64,000 nucleotides of DNA from Agrobacterium rosae (GCF_002915175.1 NZ_NXEJ01000009.1:215969-279968); one strand, 5' to 3'; positions 17,195 through 28,866 are shown, counted from the stretch's first letter. Notes: generated from the letters alone by a model not told the origin. Made by a program: numbers and translations.

Positions 17195-18388
17195 TTACTG
17201 TTCGGCCTTATCGGAAACAAGCGCGGAAACTCCGACGATTTCGATGCCGCGACCGGCAGCTTCCACCGACCATTTGGAAATCGCAGCGATGCTCTCGTCA
17301 AATGCAGAGGCAACGCCGATTGCCGAGCCATTGCGGCGGGCTATTCGTTCCAGATCATCCAGCTTGCGCAATATCGATGCCTCATTGACCTGATCGTCCA
17401 ATTGCAGATCGGCGAAGCCTGTCGGAGCCGACAGTGCCTTGGCTATGGAGGCCGTCTTGGATTGGGCAGAAGACCCATCATCGAGGAACAGCAGACCACG
17501 CTTGCCGATGTCACGCATGACCGGCTCCAGCGTCTTTTCATCCGCCATCAGCCGCCCACCGAGATAATTCATGACGCCGGTATAATTGGTGATCTTCGCC
17601 ATGGACCGGTGTAGGCGTTCGAGATTGATCTTGGCCGGATCTGCGACAAGCAGAGTATCCGCGCCCGGATTGGTGCCGGGATAGCCGAAGGGTTCGAACG
17701 GGACCTGAAGCAGGATCTCGTGGCCCTCGCGCCGGCTTTCCTGCATCCAGCGCTGCAGACTGTTGCCGCTGGCGGCGAAACCGAGTGTTACTTCTGGCGG
17801 CAGGTCGCGAATGGCTTTTTGCGTGCCGGTCTGGCTCAGGCCCAAGCCGCCGACCACGATGGCGATGCGTGTGCCTCTGGCACCTGACCATGGCCGGGCA
17901 TATTGCTCCATGGGGCGAAGGCCGTCGGTGCCGATCTTTGGCAGCCGACCAAATGCGGTATCTTCCAGCAAATCCTCGTTGGGTTGGGCTGCAATCCGCA
18001 AATCTTGCCCATAGGTCTGTCCGGTCATCAGGACAGGGCCATCGTTTTCGCGTGTGCGCGGCGAGAAGATGGAGACGACATTGCCATCCGGCATCGTATT
18101 TTTCTGGACGTTTGCACCTGAGCGACCGCTTTGTGGTGCCAAGCCATCTTTCGGCGGCGCTGATGTCTGCGCAGCGTCATTATTTGACGGCTCTGCTTCT
18201 GTCAGCCCGACATCCGGGGCCGTAGAGTTGCCTTCAAGATTGCCGGGGGACATGGCGGTATAGACAGAAAAACCGCCAATACTCGCCACGGCAAGGACCA
18301 TAACTCCAAGCGCAGAAAAGCGCCGGAACGTTCCGGCGCTTTTTTTTCTTTGTCGACCCATGAGCGGTTTGCGCAGGTCTGAAGACAA
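17195..18388 (-). CDS. Divergent polysaccharide deacetylase family protein (YibQ-like)
   Basis: A membrane-anchored periplasmic protein of the divergent polysaccharide deacetylase family; its activity is not established. After a cytoplasmic stretch rich in Lys/Arg there is one membrane segment ([20 protein letters not shown]), a low-complexity linker to about residue 150, then the deacetylase-like domain starting [20 protein letters not shown] chose a TTG start at 18388 (397 residues), because MSSDLRKPL resembles relatives and because the ATG at 18442 lies inside a hairpin after ctpA; 18442 remains possible (415 residues). Its place after envC and ctpA suggests a cell-wall role. Confidence 0.75.
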   Translation of the reverse strand: MSSDLRKPLMGRQRKKSAGTFRRFSALGVMVLAVASIGGFSVYTAMSPGNLEGNSTAPDVGLTEAEPSNNDAAQTSAPPKDGLAPQSGRSGANVQKNTMPDGNVVSIFSPRTRENDGPVLMTGQTYGQDLRIAAQPNEDLLEDTAFGRLPKIGTDGLRPMEQYARPWSGARGTRIAIVVGGLGLSQTGTQKAIRDLPPEVTLGFAASGNSLQRWMQESRREGHEILLQVPFEPFGYPGTNPGADTLLVADPAKINLERLHRSMAKITNYTGVMNYLGGRLMADEKTLEPVMRDIGKRGLLFLDDGSSAQSKTASIAKALSAPTGFADLQLDDQVNEASILRKLDDLERIARRNGSAIGVASAFDESIAAISKWSVEAAGRGIEIVGVSALVSDKAEQ

Positions 18389-18424
18389 TGGTCTATCCGT
18401 AACTGACTGATCGCTGGGCAAACA

Positions 18425-18445
18425 GGCATGGGTTTGACCCATGCC
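18425..18445. repeat. Hairpin between ctpA and the polysaccharide deacetylase gene
   Basis: GGCATGGGT at 18425-18433 and ACCCATGCC at 18437-18445 are perfect reverse complements with a three-base loop. It lies just after the ctpA stop and has no U-tract. It may limit read-through or protect the ctpA mRNA 3' end. Confidence 0.6.
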
Positions 18446-18453
18446 CTTGAATC

Positions 18454-19782
18454 TTATTGCTTGTTGACCACAGCCTTATCAGGATTTGGCGGGAAGGATG
18501 GGTCCGTCTTGGTGCCGTGGAGAAGATCCATCGCGTAATTGAGCTGGATATCATCCTTTGTTTCCGGCGGAACGTAAGCTGCCGAACCGGAACCTTCATC
18601 CGTCTCGCTCTGGCCCTGAATATGGCCACGCAGGCTGGATTCGCCTTCCGCACGGACACGTCCCTGAAGCTCTTCCGGCAATGGCTGATCGACCTTGATG
18701 TCAGGCGTGATGCCCGTGCCCTGGATAGACTTACCCGATGGCGTGTAATAGAGCGCCGTCGTCAGACGAAGCGCGCCGGTGTCGCCAAGAGGAATGATCG
18801 TCTGCACGGAACCCTTACCGAAGGAACGCGTGCCGACAACGGTCGCGCGGCGCAGGTCCTGCAACGCACCGGCTACGATTTCCGATGCGGATGCGGAACC
18901 ACCGTTGACGAGAACGATCACGGGTTTTCCATCGGTCAGATCGCCTGCAGTCGCGTTGAAGCGACGGGTCTCTTCCGGGTTACGACCGCGGGTCGATACG
19001 ACTTCGCCGCGTTCTAGGAAGGCGTCGGAAACATTGATCGCCTGATCCAGCAAACCGCCTGGGTTGAGGCGCAGATCGAGGACGTAACCCTTCAGCTTGT
19101 CGGCGGGCACGTCTTCCTTGATTTTCTTGATTGCCTTTTCGAGATCATCATAGGTCTTCTCGGTGAAGGAGATCACACGCAAGTAACCGATATCACCACC
19201 TTCAACACGCGACTTGACCGCACGGACGGCGATGATGTCACGCATGACGGTAAAGTCGAGCGGCTTGTCTGCGCCCTGACGGATAACCGTCAACTTAATA
19301 GGGGTCTTGACGGCACCGCGCATCTTTTCGACGGCTTCTTCAAGCTTCAGCCCACGGACTGGGGCACCATCGATTTCGGAGATATAGTCGCCGGCCAGAA
19401 TACCAGCCTTGGCAGCGGGCGTGTCATCCATAGGCGAGATGACTTTAACCAGCTCGTTTTCCATCGTCACTTCAATGCCGAGACCGCCGAATTCACCCTT
19501 TGTCTGGGTGCGCATGTCTGTGGCGTCCTGTGCATTTAGGAAGCTGGAATGGGGATCGAGCGAGCTCAGCATGCCATTGATGGCGTTTTCAACGAGCTTC
19601 TTGTCATCGGGTGGCGTCACATATTGGGCGCGTACACGCTCAAACACGTCACCAAAAATCGACAGCTCCTTATAGGTCGAAGGGCCAGCAGCCTGTGCCG
19701 GCATGCTTGCCGAGTAGATAACGCTCATCGCTGTGGCACCCATAAGTCCACCGATAATGAGAAGTGAAGCCTTACGAATCAT
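18454..19782 (-). CDS. ctpA: Carboxy-terminal processing serine protease (S41)
   Basis: A periplasmic tail-specific protease that trims envelope proteins, including cell-wall hydrolases in other bacteria. The 442-residue protein has a signal anchor (IRKASLLIIGGLMGATAMSVIYS), a PDZ domain at about 95-180 (GEFGGLGIEVTM onward) and the S41 protease domain with Ser298 in GSASASE and Lys323 in SFGKGS, the correct 25-residue spacing. The ATG at 19782 has GGAAGGG upstream; a longer frame to 19953 lies within envC and lacks a signal peptide. It overlaps the envC end by 11 bases. Confidence 0.94.
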   Translation of the reverse strand: MIRKASLLIIGGLMGATAMSVIYSASMPAQAAGPSTYKELSIFGDVFERVRAQYVTPPDDKKLVENAINGMLSSLDPHSSFLNAQDATDMRTQTKGEFGGLGIEVTMENELVKVISPMDDTPAAKAGILAGDYISEIDGAPVRGLKLEEAVEKMRGAVKTPIKLTVIRQGADKPLDFTVMRDIIAVRAVKSRVEGGDIGYLRVISFTEKTYDDLEKAIKKIKEDVPADKLKGYVLDLRLNPGGLLDQAINVSDAFLERGEVVSTRGRNPEETRRFNATAGDLTDGKPVIVLVNGGSASASEIVAGALQDLRRATVVGTRSFGKGSVQTIIPLGDTGALRLTTALYYTPSGKSIQGTGITPDIKVDQPLPEELQGRVRAEGESSLRGHIQGQSETDEGSGSAAYVPPETKDDIQLNYAMDLLHGTKTDPSFPPNPDKAVVNKQ

Positions 19783-21175
19783 TGCGCGCCCTTCCGGTAT
19801 TTTTTGCGGTCCACCAAGGTTGAGAATCAACCGGTACGCCGTCTTTCCTGAATTCAATGTAAAGCGTCGGCTTGTCAGTTTCCAGCGCCAATGCTGCTGC
19901 ACTTGCCACTCTTTTCGTACCCATGGAGGCAATCGGTTCGCCGGAGAACACAAACATGCCCTGTCTCGTCCTCACATTGTCCATGCCCGTCAGCACAAGG
20001 TGATAACCGTCACCCGTATTGAGAATAATCATTCGGCCGTAACTGCGAAATTCCCCGGCGAAAACCACGAAACCATCGGCAGGTGCCGTTACCAGCGCTT
20101 CCGGGCCAGTCGCAACAACCGTTCCCTTGGAAAAATGTCCCGTACCATCGGCATCGCCGAACCGTCGCAGCACATCTCCGGAAACTGGCAACGCCAATTT
20201 ACCCTTCAGACTCGAAAACGGATATGCGGGCGCAATGCGGTTTTTATCGGGCATTCCGGCCTCGGTCTGGGCCTGCAATTTGTCCCGTTCCGCTGGTGGT
20301 AGAGAGGCTATCCGCTCCTGCTCCAGGCGCTCTTTTTCTTTCGCCTCGCGCACCGAAGAAATCTCGTTTTCAAGCGATGAAACCAGTCCTTCAAGGCTGG
20401 TTGCCTTGCTCGCAAGCTCTTCAGAACGCTTGTGTTCTGCCTCAAGTTCGCTGGCCGTCTGGCTGTTGCGTTTCTCATTTTCCAAACGCAGCAAATCGAG
20501 TCGCTTTTCCTCTTCCAGGCTTGCGGTCATGGTGCTCGTCAGCTGTTCTTTCTCAAGCGCAATCGCTTGGCGCAGATCAGTCAACTCTTTGAGAGCAGAA
20601 ATCAGCTTGTCCGTCTCGCTACGGATGCCCGGAACGACGGCCCCTAAAAGAATGGCGCTGCGCACCGATGCCAAGGCATCTTCGGGTGAAACGAGAAGGG
20701 CGGGAGGGGGATTACGGCCCATGCGTTGAAGAGCGGCCAGCACTTCGGCCAGCACACCGCGTCGTTCCCTCAAGGATGTTTTGACGGCATCTTCTCGGAC
20801 GCTGAGCTTGGCGAGCCGGTCCTCGCCGTCGCTGATCTTCCCTTCAAGGTCTTTGCGACGCCCGGCCGAGGCAATCAACTCGTCCTTGATGCGGCTCGTA
20901 TCCTGGTTGAGAGCGGCTATGCTGTCTTGAAGCTGGCGCGCCTTGTCTTCGGAAAGACCGATACTGTCGACAAGTGCCTGCAAATCCTCGCGGTTCTGAT
21001 CGCGGCGTTTTTCCAGCGCATCCAGTTCATCAGGCGGTGTGGTATCGTGTGAAAGTGTCGGCGGCGCGTCTTCCAGCGCCATGGCCTTACCAGATGGATA
21101 GGACGCGACCATGCAGACAGCCAGGATCACGCCCGAAAAGGCCGTCCACCTGTTTTTGCCGCATATATTTACCAT
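19772..21175 (-). CDS. EnvC-like murein hydrolase activator with degenerate LytM domain
   Basis: It probably activates periplasmic amidases during septal wall splitting. The 467-residue protein has a signal peptide, a long coiled coil (about residues 48-300, with repeated Glu/Lys/Leu heptads) and a C-terminal LytM/M23 fold (about 320-455). The M23 zinc ligands are missing: the usual H-x-G-x-D region reads GHFSKGTVVATGPEALV and the HxH region reads GYHLVLTGM. Loss of catalysis with retention of the fold is the mark of EnvC-type activators. Its gene overlaps ctpA, and both belong to the envelope part of the block. Confidence 0.88.
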   Translation of the reverse strand: MVNICGKNRWTAFSGVILAVCMVASYPSGKAMALEDAPPTLSHDTTPPDELDALEKRRDQNREDLQALVDSIGLSEDKARQLQDSIAALNQDTSRIKDELIASAGRRKDLEGKISDGEDRLAKLSVREDAVKTSLRERRGVLAEVLAALQRMGRNPPPALLVSPEDALASVRSAILLGAVVPGIRSETDKLISALKELTDLRQAIALEKEQLTSTMTASLEEEKRLDLLRLENEKRNSQTASELEAEHKRSEELASKATSLEGLVSSLENEISSVREAKEKERLEQERIASLPPAERDKLQAQTEAGMPDKNRIAPAYPFSSLKGKLALPVSGDVLRRFGDADGTGHFSKGTVVATGPEALVTAPADGFVVFAGEFRSYGRMIILNTGDGYHLVLTGMDNVRTRQGMFVFSGEPIASMGTKRVASAAALALETDKPTLYIEFRKDGVPVDSQPWWTAKNTGRARNDS

Positions 21176-21282
21176 TGGAAATGTTTAACCGCCGAAAAGT
21201 TTGGCGACCATACGCTGCTTCGCCGCTTCGCGCCAATAGGCACCTGTCGCTTGTCGATATGATGGCGGCTTTACACGAAACT

Positions 21283-21765
21283 TCAGACGCGGTGATAGGG
21301 GTGGCCAGAGAGAATCGTGACGGTGCGGTAGAGTTGTTCAGCGATCAGGATGCGCACCAACTGATGCGGCCAGGTGAGTTTACCTAGGCAAAGAGTGACT
21401 GTTGCCTTGTCATAAAGCTGGGGGTCGAGACCATCTGCTCCGCCAATGGCAATCACAAGGTCACGCTTGCCGCCATCGCGAAGGTTTCCAAAAAGCTCTG
21501 CAAAGCCGGGACTATCGAGCGCCTTGCCACGCTCATCGAGCAGAATGAGAGCAGCACCGTCGGCCAAATGCTTCTCCAGCATGGCCGCTTCTTCACGTTT
21601 GCGTGTCTCAGCGTTCGAAGCACGGCTTTCCGCGACCTCGATGATGCGCGAGAATTCCAGCCCGATTGCCGGACCGGTTTTGGCAAAACGGTCGAGATAA
21701 CGAGACGCAAGATCCTTTTCAGGGCCGGATTTGAGCCGTCCCACCGCAAAAATCGAAATCCGCAT
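21283..21765 (-). CDS. rlmH: 23S rRNA pseudouridine-1915 N3-methyltransferase
   Basis: It methylates pseudouridine 1915 in helix 69 of 23S rRNA on assembled 70S ribosomes. The 160-residue SPOUT methyltransferase has the knot region LLDERGKALDSPGFAEL, the SAM loop FVIGGADG-like stretch (LVIAIGGADGL) and the family-defining C-terminus ending HPYHRV. It follows rsfS in the same direction with about 100 bases between them, a pairing found in most bacteria. Confidence 0.95.
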   Translation of the reverse strand: MRISIFAVGRLKSGPEKDLASRYLDRFAKTGPAIGLEFSRIIEVAESRASNAETRKREEAAMLEKHLADGAALILLDERGKALDSPGFAELFGNLRDGGKRDLVIAIGGADGLDPQLYDKATVTLCLGKLTWPHQLVRILIAEQLYRTVTILSGHPYHRV

Positions 21766-21867
21766 TCACACATCCATCCATATCGCAAATGTTGCCAGTT
21801 GCGCTCTTAGCAGGACAGGCTGCGGATTCCTATGCGGGCGAAGCGTCTGCGTCACCCGAAGGCCGCA

Positions 21868-22281
21868 TCAGTGCAACGTTTCTTCCTCGATATCAGGAGC
21901 GGCCCACATCTTTTCGATGTTGTAGAACGCTCGGACTTCAGGACGGAACACGTGAATGATGACATCGCCAGAGTCGATCACGACCCAATCGCCGTTTTCG
22001 AGGCCCTCGATACGCGAATGGCCGAAGCCCTCATCCTTCATATCGGACATGAGATGTTCGCAAATCGCCGAGACATGCCTGTTCGAGCGCCCGGAAACCA
22101 CAACCATGTAGTCCGCAAGCGCCGATTTTCCGGCAATGTTCAGGTAAACGATGTCTTCTGCTTTGGAGTCCTCGACACTTGCAAGGACGGTTCCGAGGGC
22201 ACGACGGGCAGCATCAACGCCACTCTCCATGCTCTTTGGGATAGCGCTGAAAGCTCTTCCCTTGGTGTGTACTGTTGTCAG
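21868..22281 (-). CDS. rsfS: Ribosomal silencing factor RsfS, probable CTG start
   Basis: It binds L14 on the 50S subunit and blocks joining with 30S in slow growth. The conserved core is SKAEDIVYLNIAGKSALADYMVVVSGRS and GDVIIHVFRPEVRAFYNIEKMW. Relatives start MTTVHAKG; here the equivalent is a CTG followed by TTVHTKG at 22281, preceded by GAGAGG with a seven-base spacer. That gives 137 residues. The other in-frame starts, 22341 and an internal ATG at residue 18 of this model, have poorer ribosome sites, so CTG initiation is the best reading. Confidence 0.85.
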   Translation of the reverse strand: MTTVHTKGRAFSAIPKSMESGVDAARRALGTVLASVEDSKAEDIVYLNIAGKSALADYMVVVSGRSNRHVSAICEHLMSDMKDEGFGHSRIEGLENGDWVVIDSGDVIIHVFRPEVRAFYNIEKMWAAPDIEEETLH

Positions 22282-22404
22282 TTGTTTTCCTCTCGAAATG
22301 ACAAACCAGATACTGTGACGCAACGATTCTGTGCGCCACACAAATAAGGTGGCATCAAAGCGTTAACTTTTCAAGATGTGGGCAAGGTCAGTACCTCGCC
22401 TACT

Positions 22405-22989
22405 TCATCTATGCTCGTTGCGCAGCGCTGTGGAACTCAATGTGGACCGCGGGCCGTGAATGAAAATCCAGGCTGGCGCGGTTTTCGTCCAGAGGACACC
22501 GGCATCATCTTCGTCCACGCGGGCTTGGCTGTAGGCCTGCGCCATGGTGGAGGACAAATAGGCAAGCGTTGCACCTGGCCTGTCGATGACGGCAATCGGA
22601 AAGGTTTCGGCAATCTTGCGCCAGTTCTGCCAGCGATGAAAGTTGCGCAGATTATCCGCACCCATGATCCAGATGAACCGGACGTGGGGGTTCTTCGCTT
22701 TTATCAGGCGAAGCGTGTTGGCCGTATATGTAACGCCGAAGGATTGTTCGAAGGCGGTCACCTTGACGCGCGGGTCGGAGATCAGCTTTTCACAGGCGTC
22801 GATACGGGACGCCAGAGGCGCAAGATCGGCCTTGTTTTTTAAGGGATTGCCCGGCGTCACCATCCACCAGAGTTGATCGAGACCCAGCCGCCGCAATGCA
22901 ATTTCAGCAACCAACGCATGACCGGCATGGGGCGGATTGAACGAACCGCCAAACAAACCAATCACCATGCCGCGCTCCGTGTGCGGCAT
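22405..22989 (-). CDS. nadD: Nicotinate-nucleotide adenylyltransferase
   Basis: It adenylates nicotinate mononucleotide to deamido-NAD in NAD synthesis. The nucleotidyltransferase motif GLFGGSFNPPHAGH is at the N-terminus and the C-terminal SSTALR matches the ISSTxIR motif. The chosen ATG (MPHTERGMVIG) gives 194 residues; a TTG at 23028 would add 13 residues, and the ATG of MVIGLFGG at 22968 has the best ribosome site (GGAG, six bases away), so the start is open. It follows proA closely. Confidence 0.92.
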   Translation of the reverse strand: MPHTERGMVIGLFGGSFNPPHAGHALVAEIALRRLGLDQLWWMVTPGNPLKNKADLAPLASRIDACEKLISDPRVKVTAFEQSFGVTYTANTLRLIKAKNPHVRFIWIMGADNLRNFHRWQNWRKIAETFPIAVIDRPGATLAYLSSTMAQAYSQARVDEDDAGVLWTKTAPAWIFIHGPRSTLSSTALRNEHR

Positions 22990-23031
22990 GGTCAGATAGC
23001 GTTTTTCCAGGCCATGATCCGCGGTCAAATA

Positions 23032-24310
23032 TCAGGCCCGCGTTTGGCCGGTGCCATGCACACGGTATTTGAAGGACGTCAGCTGCTCGACGCCGACAGG
23101 GCCGCGCGCATGCATCTTGCCGGTGGCGATGCCGATTTCCGCGCCCATGCCGAATTCTCCGCCATCGGCAAATTGCGTGGAAGCGTTGTGCAGCAGAATG
23201 GCCGAATCAATCTCGTTGAAGAAACGTTCGACTACCTCTGTGTCTTCAGCAATGATTGCCTCCGTGTGATTGGAGGAATATTTGCCAATATGCGCGATGG
23301 CACCGGAGATGCCGTCCACCACGGCGACCGAGATGATCGCATCGAGATATTCCGTGCGCCAGTCTTCCTCTGTCGCAGCCGTAACGCCGTCAACGACATT
23401 CAGAACGGCTTGCGATCCGCGAACCTCACAACCGCCGTCGATCAGAACCTTGATCAACGGCTTCAGATGCGTGGAAACGGCCGCCGCATCAACGAGCAGT
23501 GTTTCAGCCGAGCCACAGATGCCCGTGCGGCGCATCTTGGAGTTCAGAACGAGTTTCCGCGCCATCTCCAGATCGGCGGATTTATCGACATAGACGTGGC
23601 AGATGCCTTCCAAATGCGCAAAGACGGGAACGCGGGCTTCCGACTGAACACGCGCTACGAGACTTTTGCCTCCACGAGGAACGATGACATCAACAGTGCC
23701 GCCAAGCCCGCCCAGCAGACTGCCGACGGCTGCACGATCCGTCACCGGCACGAGTTGGATAGCATGCTCTGGGAGACCTGCGATCTTCAGGCCTTCGACC
23801 AGGCAGGCATGGATAGCACGCGATGAATATTGCGAGTCCGAACCGCCGCGCAGGATCACGGCGTTCCCTGCCTTCAGACAAAGCGCACCCGCGTCTGCCG
23901 TCACGTTCGGGCGGCTTTCATAGATGACGCCGATCACACCGAGCGGCGTGCGAACGCGCTCGATCTTAAGGCCGTTTGGACGATCCCATGCCGCTATGAC
24001 CTCGCCAACGGGGTCGGCCAGTGCAGCGACGGAGCGAATGCCTTCTGCGATGCTGGCAATTCTCGCATCATCCAGTTTCAAGCGATCGATGAAGGACGCG
24101 GCAACGCCTGCACTTTCGGCAGCCACCATATCCTTGGCATTGGCATCAAGGATTTTGCCCGTCGCAGCTTCTATGGCAGAGGCCATGGCCAGTAAAGCGC
24201 GGTTCTTCTGCTCGGGGCTGGCAATGGACAGAGGTCGCGAAGCAGCTTTTGCCTGAGCGCCGATGGACATCATCAGCGTTTCGATATCATGGCTCTGCTT
24301 CACGGCCTGT

Positions 24311-24318
<8 letters not shown>
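23032..24318 (-). CDS. proA: Gamma-glutamyl phosphate reductase
   Basis: It reduces gamma-glutamyl phosphate to glutamate semialdehyde with NADPH in proline synthesis. The 428-residue aldehyde-dehydrogenase-fold enzyme has the NADP region [22 protein letters not shown] and the catalytic Cys near residue 268 in [14 protein letters not shown] chose the ATG at 24318 (MPEQAVKQ), which has AGGA eight bases upstream and overlaps the proB stop; the ATG at 24339 would add seven residues. Confidence 0.94.
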
Positions 24319-26725
<2,407 letters not shown>

Positions 26726-27307
26726 TCAGGGTTGCGGCGCGCGAAATGTCTTCGCAGTCACAGCCGTGTCGATATGTGTCACCATGGTCGAGCGCGGGGT
26801 CGCGTAAACTTCATGGCATCCTGTGATGCGGAAACCCAGCTTCTCCTGCACCCGCAAAGAAGCTGGATTATCCGCAAACACGCCCGAATATAGGACGTCG
26901 CCCGGCATTTTCTCGAAGAAGCGGCCGATCACCATTGCGACAGCTTCTGTCATATAGCCGCGGCCCCAATGGGAACGGTTCAGCCAATATCCCAGATGCC
27001 ATTCATCTCGACGGTTCTCGATGGACACGACGCCAACCAATGTATCGTCGCCGCATGTGATGGCGAAATCCCAGTCCGGCGATGTGCCGACGGTGCGAAG
27101 AAGCAACCATTCCAGGGCATCCTGCCTGTGGTAAGGCGCGGGAACGCGGGTCAGCATCCGTGTCACCTCAAAGTCACTCAGCGCTTGCGCAATGCTCCCC
27201 GCATCCGAAAGACGCTGCGGGCGCAGCACCAGACGGCGGGTTTGCAATATCGGGCAAGTATTGGCCACGATCGAATGCTGGGAATGTGTCGAGTAAGCTG
27301 TGCTCAT
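26726..27307 (-). CDS. GNAT N-acetyltransferase (RimJ/RimL type)
   Basis: A predicted acetyl-CoA-dependent N-acetyltransferase of about 193 residues; substrate unknown. RLVLRPQRLSDAGSIAQAL opens the RimJ/RimL-type domain, WHLGYWLNRSHWGRGYMTEAV carries the acetyl-CoA loop (Q/R-x-x-G-x-G/A form: RSHWGRGY) and NPASLRVQEKLGF is the last motif. The ATG at 27307 overlaps the stop of the next upstream GNAT gene by four bases. The pair sits between rpmA and obgE, so ribosomal or translation-factor substrates are an attractive but unproven idea. Confidence 0.85.
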   Translation of the reverse strand: MSTAYSTHSQHSIVANTCPILQTRRLVLRPQRLSDAGSIAQALSDFEVTRMLTRVPAPYHRQDALEWLLLRTVGTSPDWDFAITCGDDTLVGVVSIENRRDEWHLGYWLNRSHWGRGYMTEAVAMVIGRFFEKMPGDVLYSGVFADNPASLRVQEKLGFRITGCHEVYATPRSTMVTHIDTAVTAKTFRAPQP

Positions 27308-27936
27308 CGCATATCTCCCCAGCTTCTCAGCGAGACCCAGGTCTTGCGATCCAGTCTGTACCATTCAACCGGAACCATGCCGCCCAACGCCAGCGAACCG
27401 ACCATGCCGGAACCCTGAAGCTGGAAACCGCACTTTTGTATGACCCGGCGCGAGGCAATGTTGGTGACGCGGCACCGTGCATCGATCTGTTCGATGTCAC
27501 GGGTGCGGAATGCCATGTCAATCAAGGCATGGGCGGCTTCTGTCGTGTATCCATTGTTCCAGTAACGCTCGCCCAGCCAATAGCCCATTTCGAGCGTCTT
27601 GCCGTCTTCCTGCGGTTCCAGCCCGCAGCAGCCCATGAACTCGCCGTTCTCCATGCGGGTAATCGCATAGACGCACTTGCCAATCTCGCCCACTTTTGCA
27701 CGTCGCACGAAATCCGCGGCATCTTTGGCCGTGTAAGGGTGCGGCATACGCGACACCATGGTCGCGATGTTGGCGTTGTTGGCAAGATGGGCAAGGGCGT
27801 CAATGTCTTCTTCGTGAGGCGCGCGCAAAACGAGCCTTTGCGATAATAAGACGGGGCAATCGCTCCTTGACCGGTCCGGTCTCGGCCGCTCTTCGGGTGA
27901 CCGTGATTGGTCATCCCTTAACAATTCAGCTTGCAT
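27304..27936 (-). CDS. GNAT N-acetyltransferase (RimJ/RimL type), second copy
   Basis: A 210-residue acetyltransferase clearly related to its downstream neighbour: RLVLRAPHEEDIDALAHLA, MGYWLGERYWNNGYTTEAA and NIASRRVIQKCGF repeat the same motifs in the same order, so the two probably arose by duplication. It has an N-terminal extension rich in Arg/Ser/Pro before the domain. GGAGGGAC lies about eight bases before the ATG at 27936. The strong terminator of rplU-rpmA ends only 25 bases upstream, leaving little room for a promoter of its own. Confidence 0.87.
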   Translation of the reverse strand: MQAELLRDDQSRSPEERPRPDRSRSDCPVLLSQRLVLRAPHEEDIDALAHLANNANIATMVSRMPHPYTAKDAADFVRRAKVGEIGKCVYAITRMENGEFMGCCGLEPQEDGKTLEMGYWLGERYWNNGYTTEAAHALIDMAFRTRDIEQIDARCRVTNIASRRVIQKCGFQLQGSGMVGSLALGGMVPVEWYRLDRKTWVSLRSWGDMR

Positions 27937-27961
27937 GGTTCAGTCCCTCCATGAGGTTAAG

Positions 27962-28001
27962 AAAAAAGGGGAGTTGGGTGGTGCCCCAACTCCCCTTTTT
28001 T
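27962..28001 (-). terminator. Terminator of the rplU-rpmA operon
   Basis: AAAAAAGGGGAGTTGGG at 27962-27978 and CCCAACTCCCCTTTTTT at 27985-28001 make an eleven-base G+C stem with A and T runs on either side, the strongest terminator in the window. A further dyad, CAGCCGG/CCGGCTG, lies just before it at 28023-28048. Confidence 0.92.
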
Positions 28002-28065
28002 ATGACTGAACCTGTTACGTCTCAGCCGGGTCATTGGGACACCGGCTGCATATGACGCGACCGGC

Positions 28066-28335
28066 TTATTCTGCGGCTTCCGCCTTCGGTGCTACAGACA
28101 CGTATACGCGGCCATTGCCCTTCGAGCGGAAGGACACGTTGCCGGCTGTGAGCGCGAAAATCGTGTGGTCTTTGCCGAGGCCAACATTGGCGCCGGGATG
28201 CCACTGCGTTCCGCGCTGGCGCAGAATAATGTTGCCTGGAATGACGGCTTCGCCGCCGAACTTCTTCACGCCAAGGCGCTTGGAATTCGAATCGCGACCG
28301 TTACGCGATGAACCGCCAGCTTTTTTATGTGCCAT
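28066..28335 (-). CDS. rpmA: 50S ribosomal protein L27
   Basis: A small basic protein near the peptidyl-transferase centre of the large subunit. The 89 residues start [20 protein letters not shown], the conserved L27 N-terminus that reaches the P-site tRNA, and continue with [20 protein letters not shown]. It lies 41 bases after rplU in the universal rplU-rpmA order and is followed by a strong terminator. Confidence 0.98.
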   Translation of the reverse strand: MAHKKAGGSSRNGRDSNSKRLGVKKFGGEAVIPGNIILRQRGTQWHPGANVGLGKDHTIFALTAGNVSFRSKGNGRVYVSVAPKAEAAE

Positions 28336-28376
28336 TGGATTTCTCCTTTAAAACCTGGTTTCCCGTGTCGCGCCGA

Positions 28377-28691
28377 TTAGGCTGCAACGATGTCCGTGAT
28401 ACGGACGACGGTGTGATGCTGACGATGACCGCGCGTACGCTTGGAGTTCTGACGACGACGCTTCTTGAAGGCGATGACCTTCTTGCCGCGGTTGTGTTCA
28501 ACAACTTCAGCCTTGACCGTTGCACCGGCAACGAAAGGCGCGCCGAACTGTGCGTCAGCGCCAACGCCGATCACGAGAACTTCGGTGAATTCTACAGTTG
28601 CGCCAGCTTCTGCTTCCAATTTTTCAATTGTGAGCACGTCGTTGGCCGCTACACGGTACTGCTTACCGCCGGTCTTGATGACTGCGAACAT
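28377..28691 (-). CDS. rplU: 50S ribosomal protein L21
   Basis: A large-subunit protein that binds 23S rRNA and L20. The 104-residue product starts [14 protein letters not shown], the L21 signature, and has the C-terminal basic [15 protein letters not shown] stretch. AAAGGG lies a few bases before the ATG. It is the first gene of rplU-rpmA, with a good promoter at 28867-28895 and an unusually long, structured leader between them. Confidence 0.98.
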   Translation of the reverse strand: MFAVIKTGGKQYRVAANDVLTIEKLEAEAGATVEFTEVLVIGVGADAQFGAPFVAGATVKAEVVEHNRGKKVIAFKKRRRQNSKRTRGHRQHHTVVRITDIVAA

Positions 28692-28860
28692 TTTTTACCC
28701 TTTCATGTTCGTTCCGGCTCTGCCCGCAAATGCGGTCTGGCCGTCTTTTTATCAGTCGAATAGCTTGGATTCTGAAGGCAGAATGCTTCTTGAAGCCAAG
28801 CCGGTGAAACCGCTTTTGACAAAGCGATATGAACGGAAGACGCAATACGCCCTCAATTTC
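28692..28860 (-). promoter_or_regulatory. Structured leader of rplU (candidate ribosomal-protein autoregulatory element)
   Basis: If the promoter at 28867-28895 is right, the transcript has about 168 untranslated bases. They contain a nested fold: outer stem GCTTG (28763-28767)/CAAGC (28797-28801), enclosing ATTCTG/CAGAAT (28769-28774 and 28779-28784) and GCTTC/GAAGC (28785-28789 and 28792-28796), that is a three-way junction. A second hairpin, CCGC/GCGG at 28724-28735, lies close to the ribosome site. Ribosomal-protein operons are often regulated through such leaders. No known family was recognised. Confidence 0.5.
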
Positions 28861-28866
28861 ACGTGC

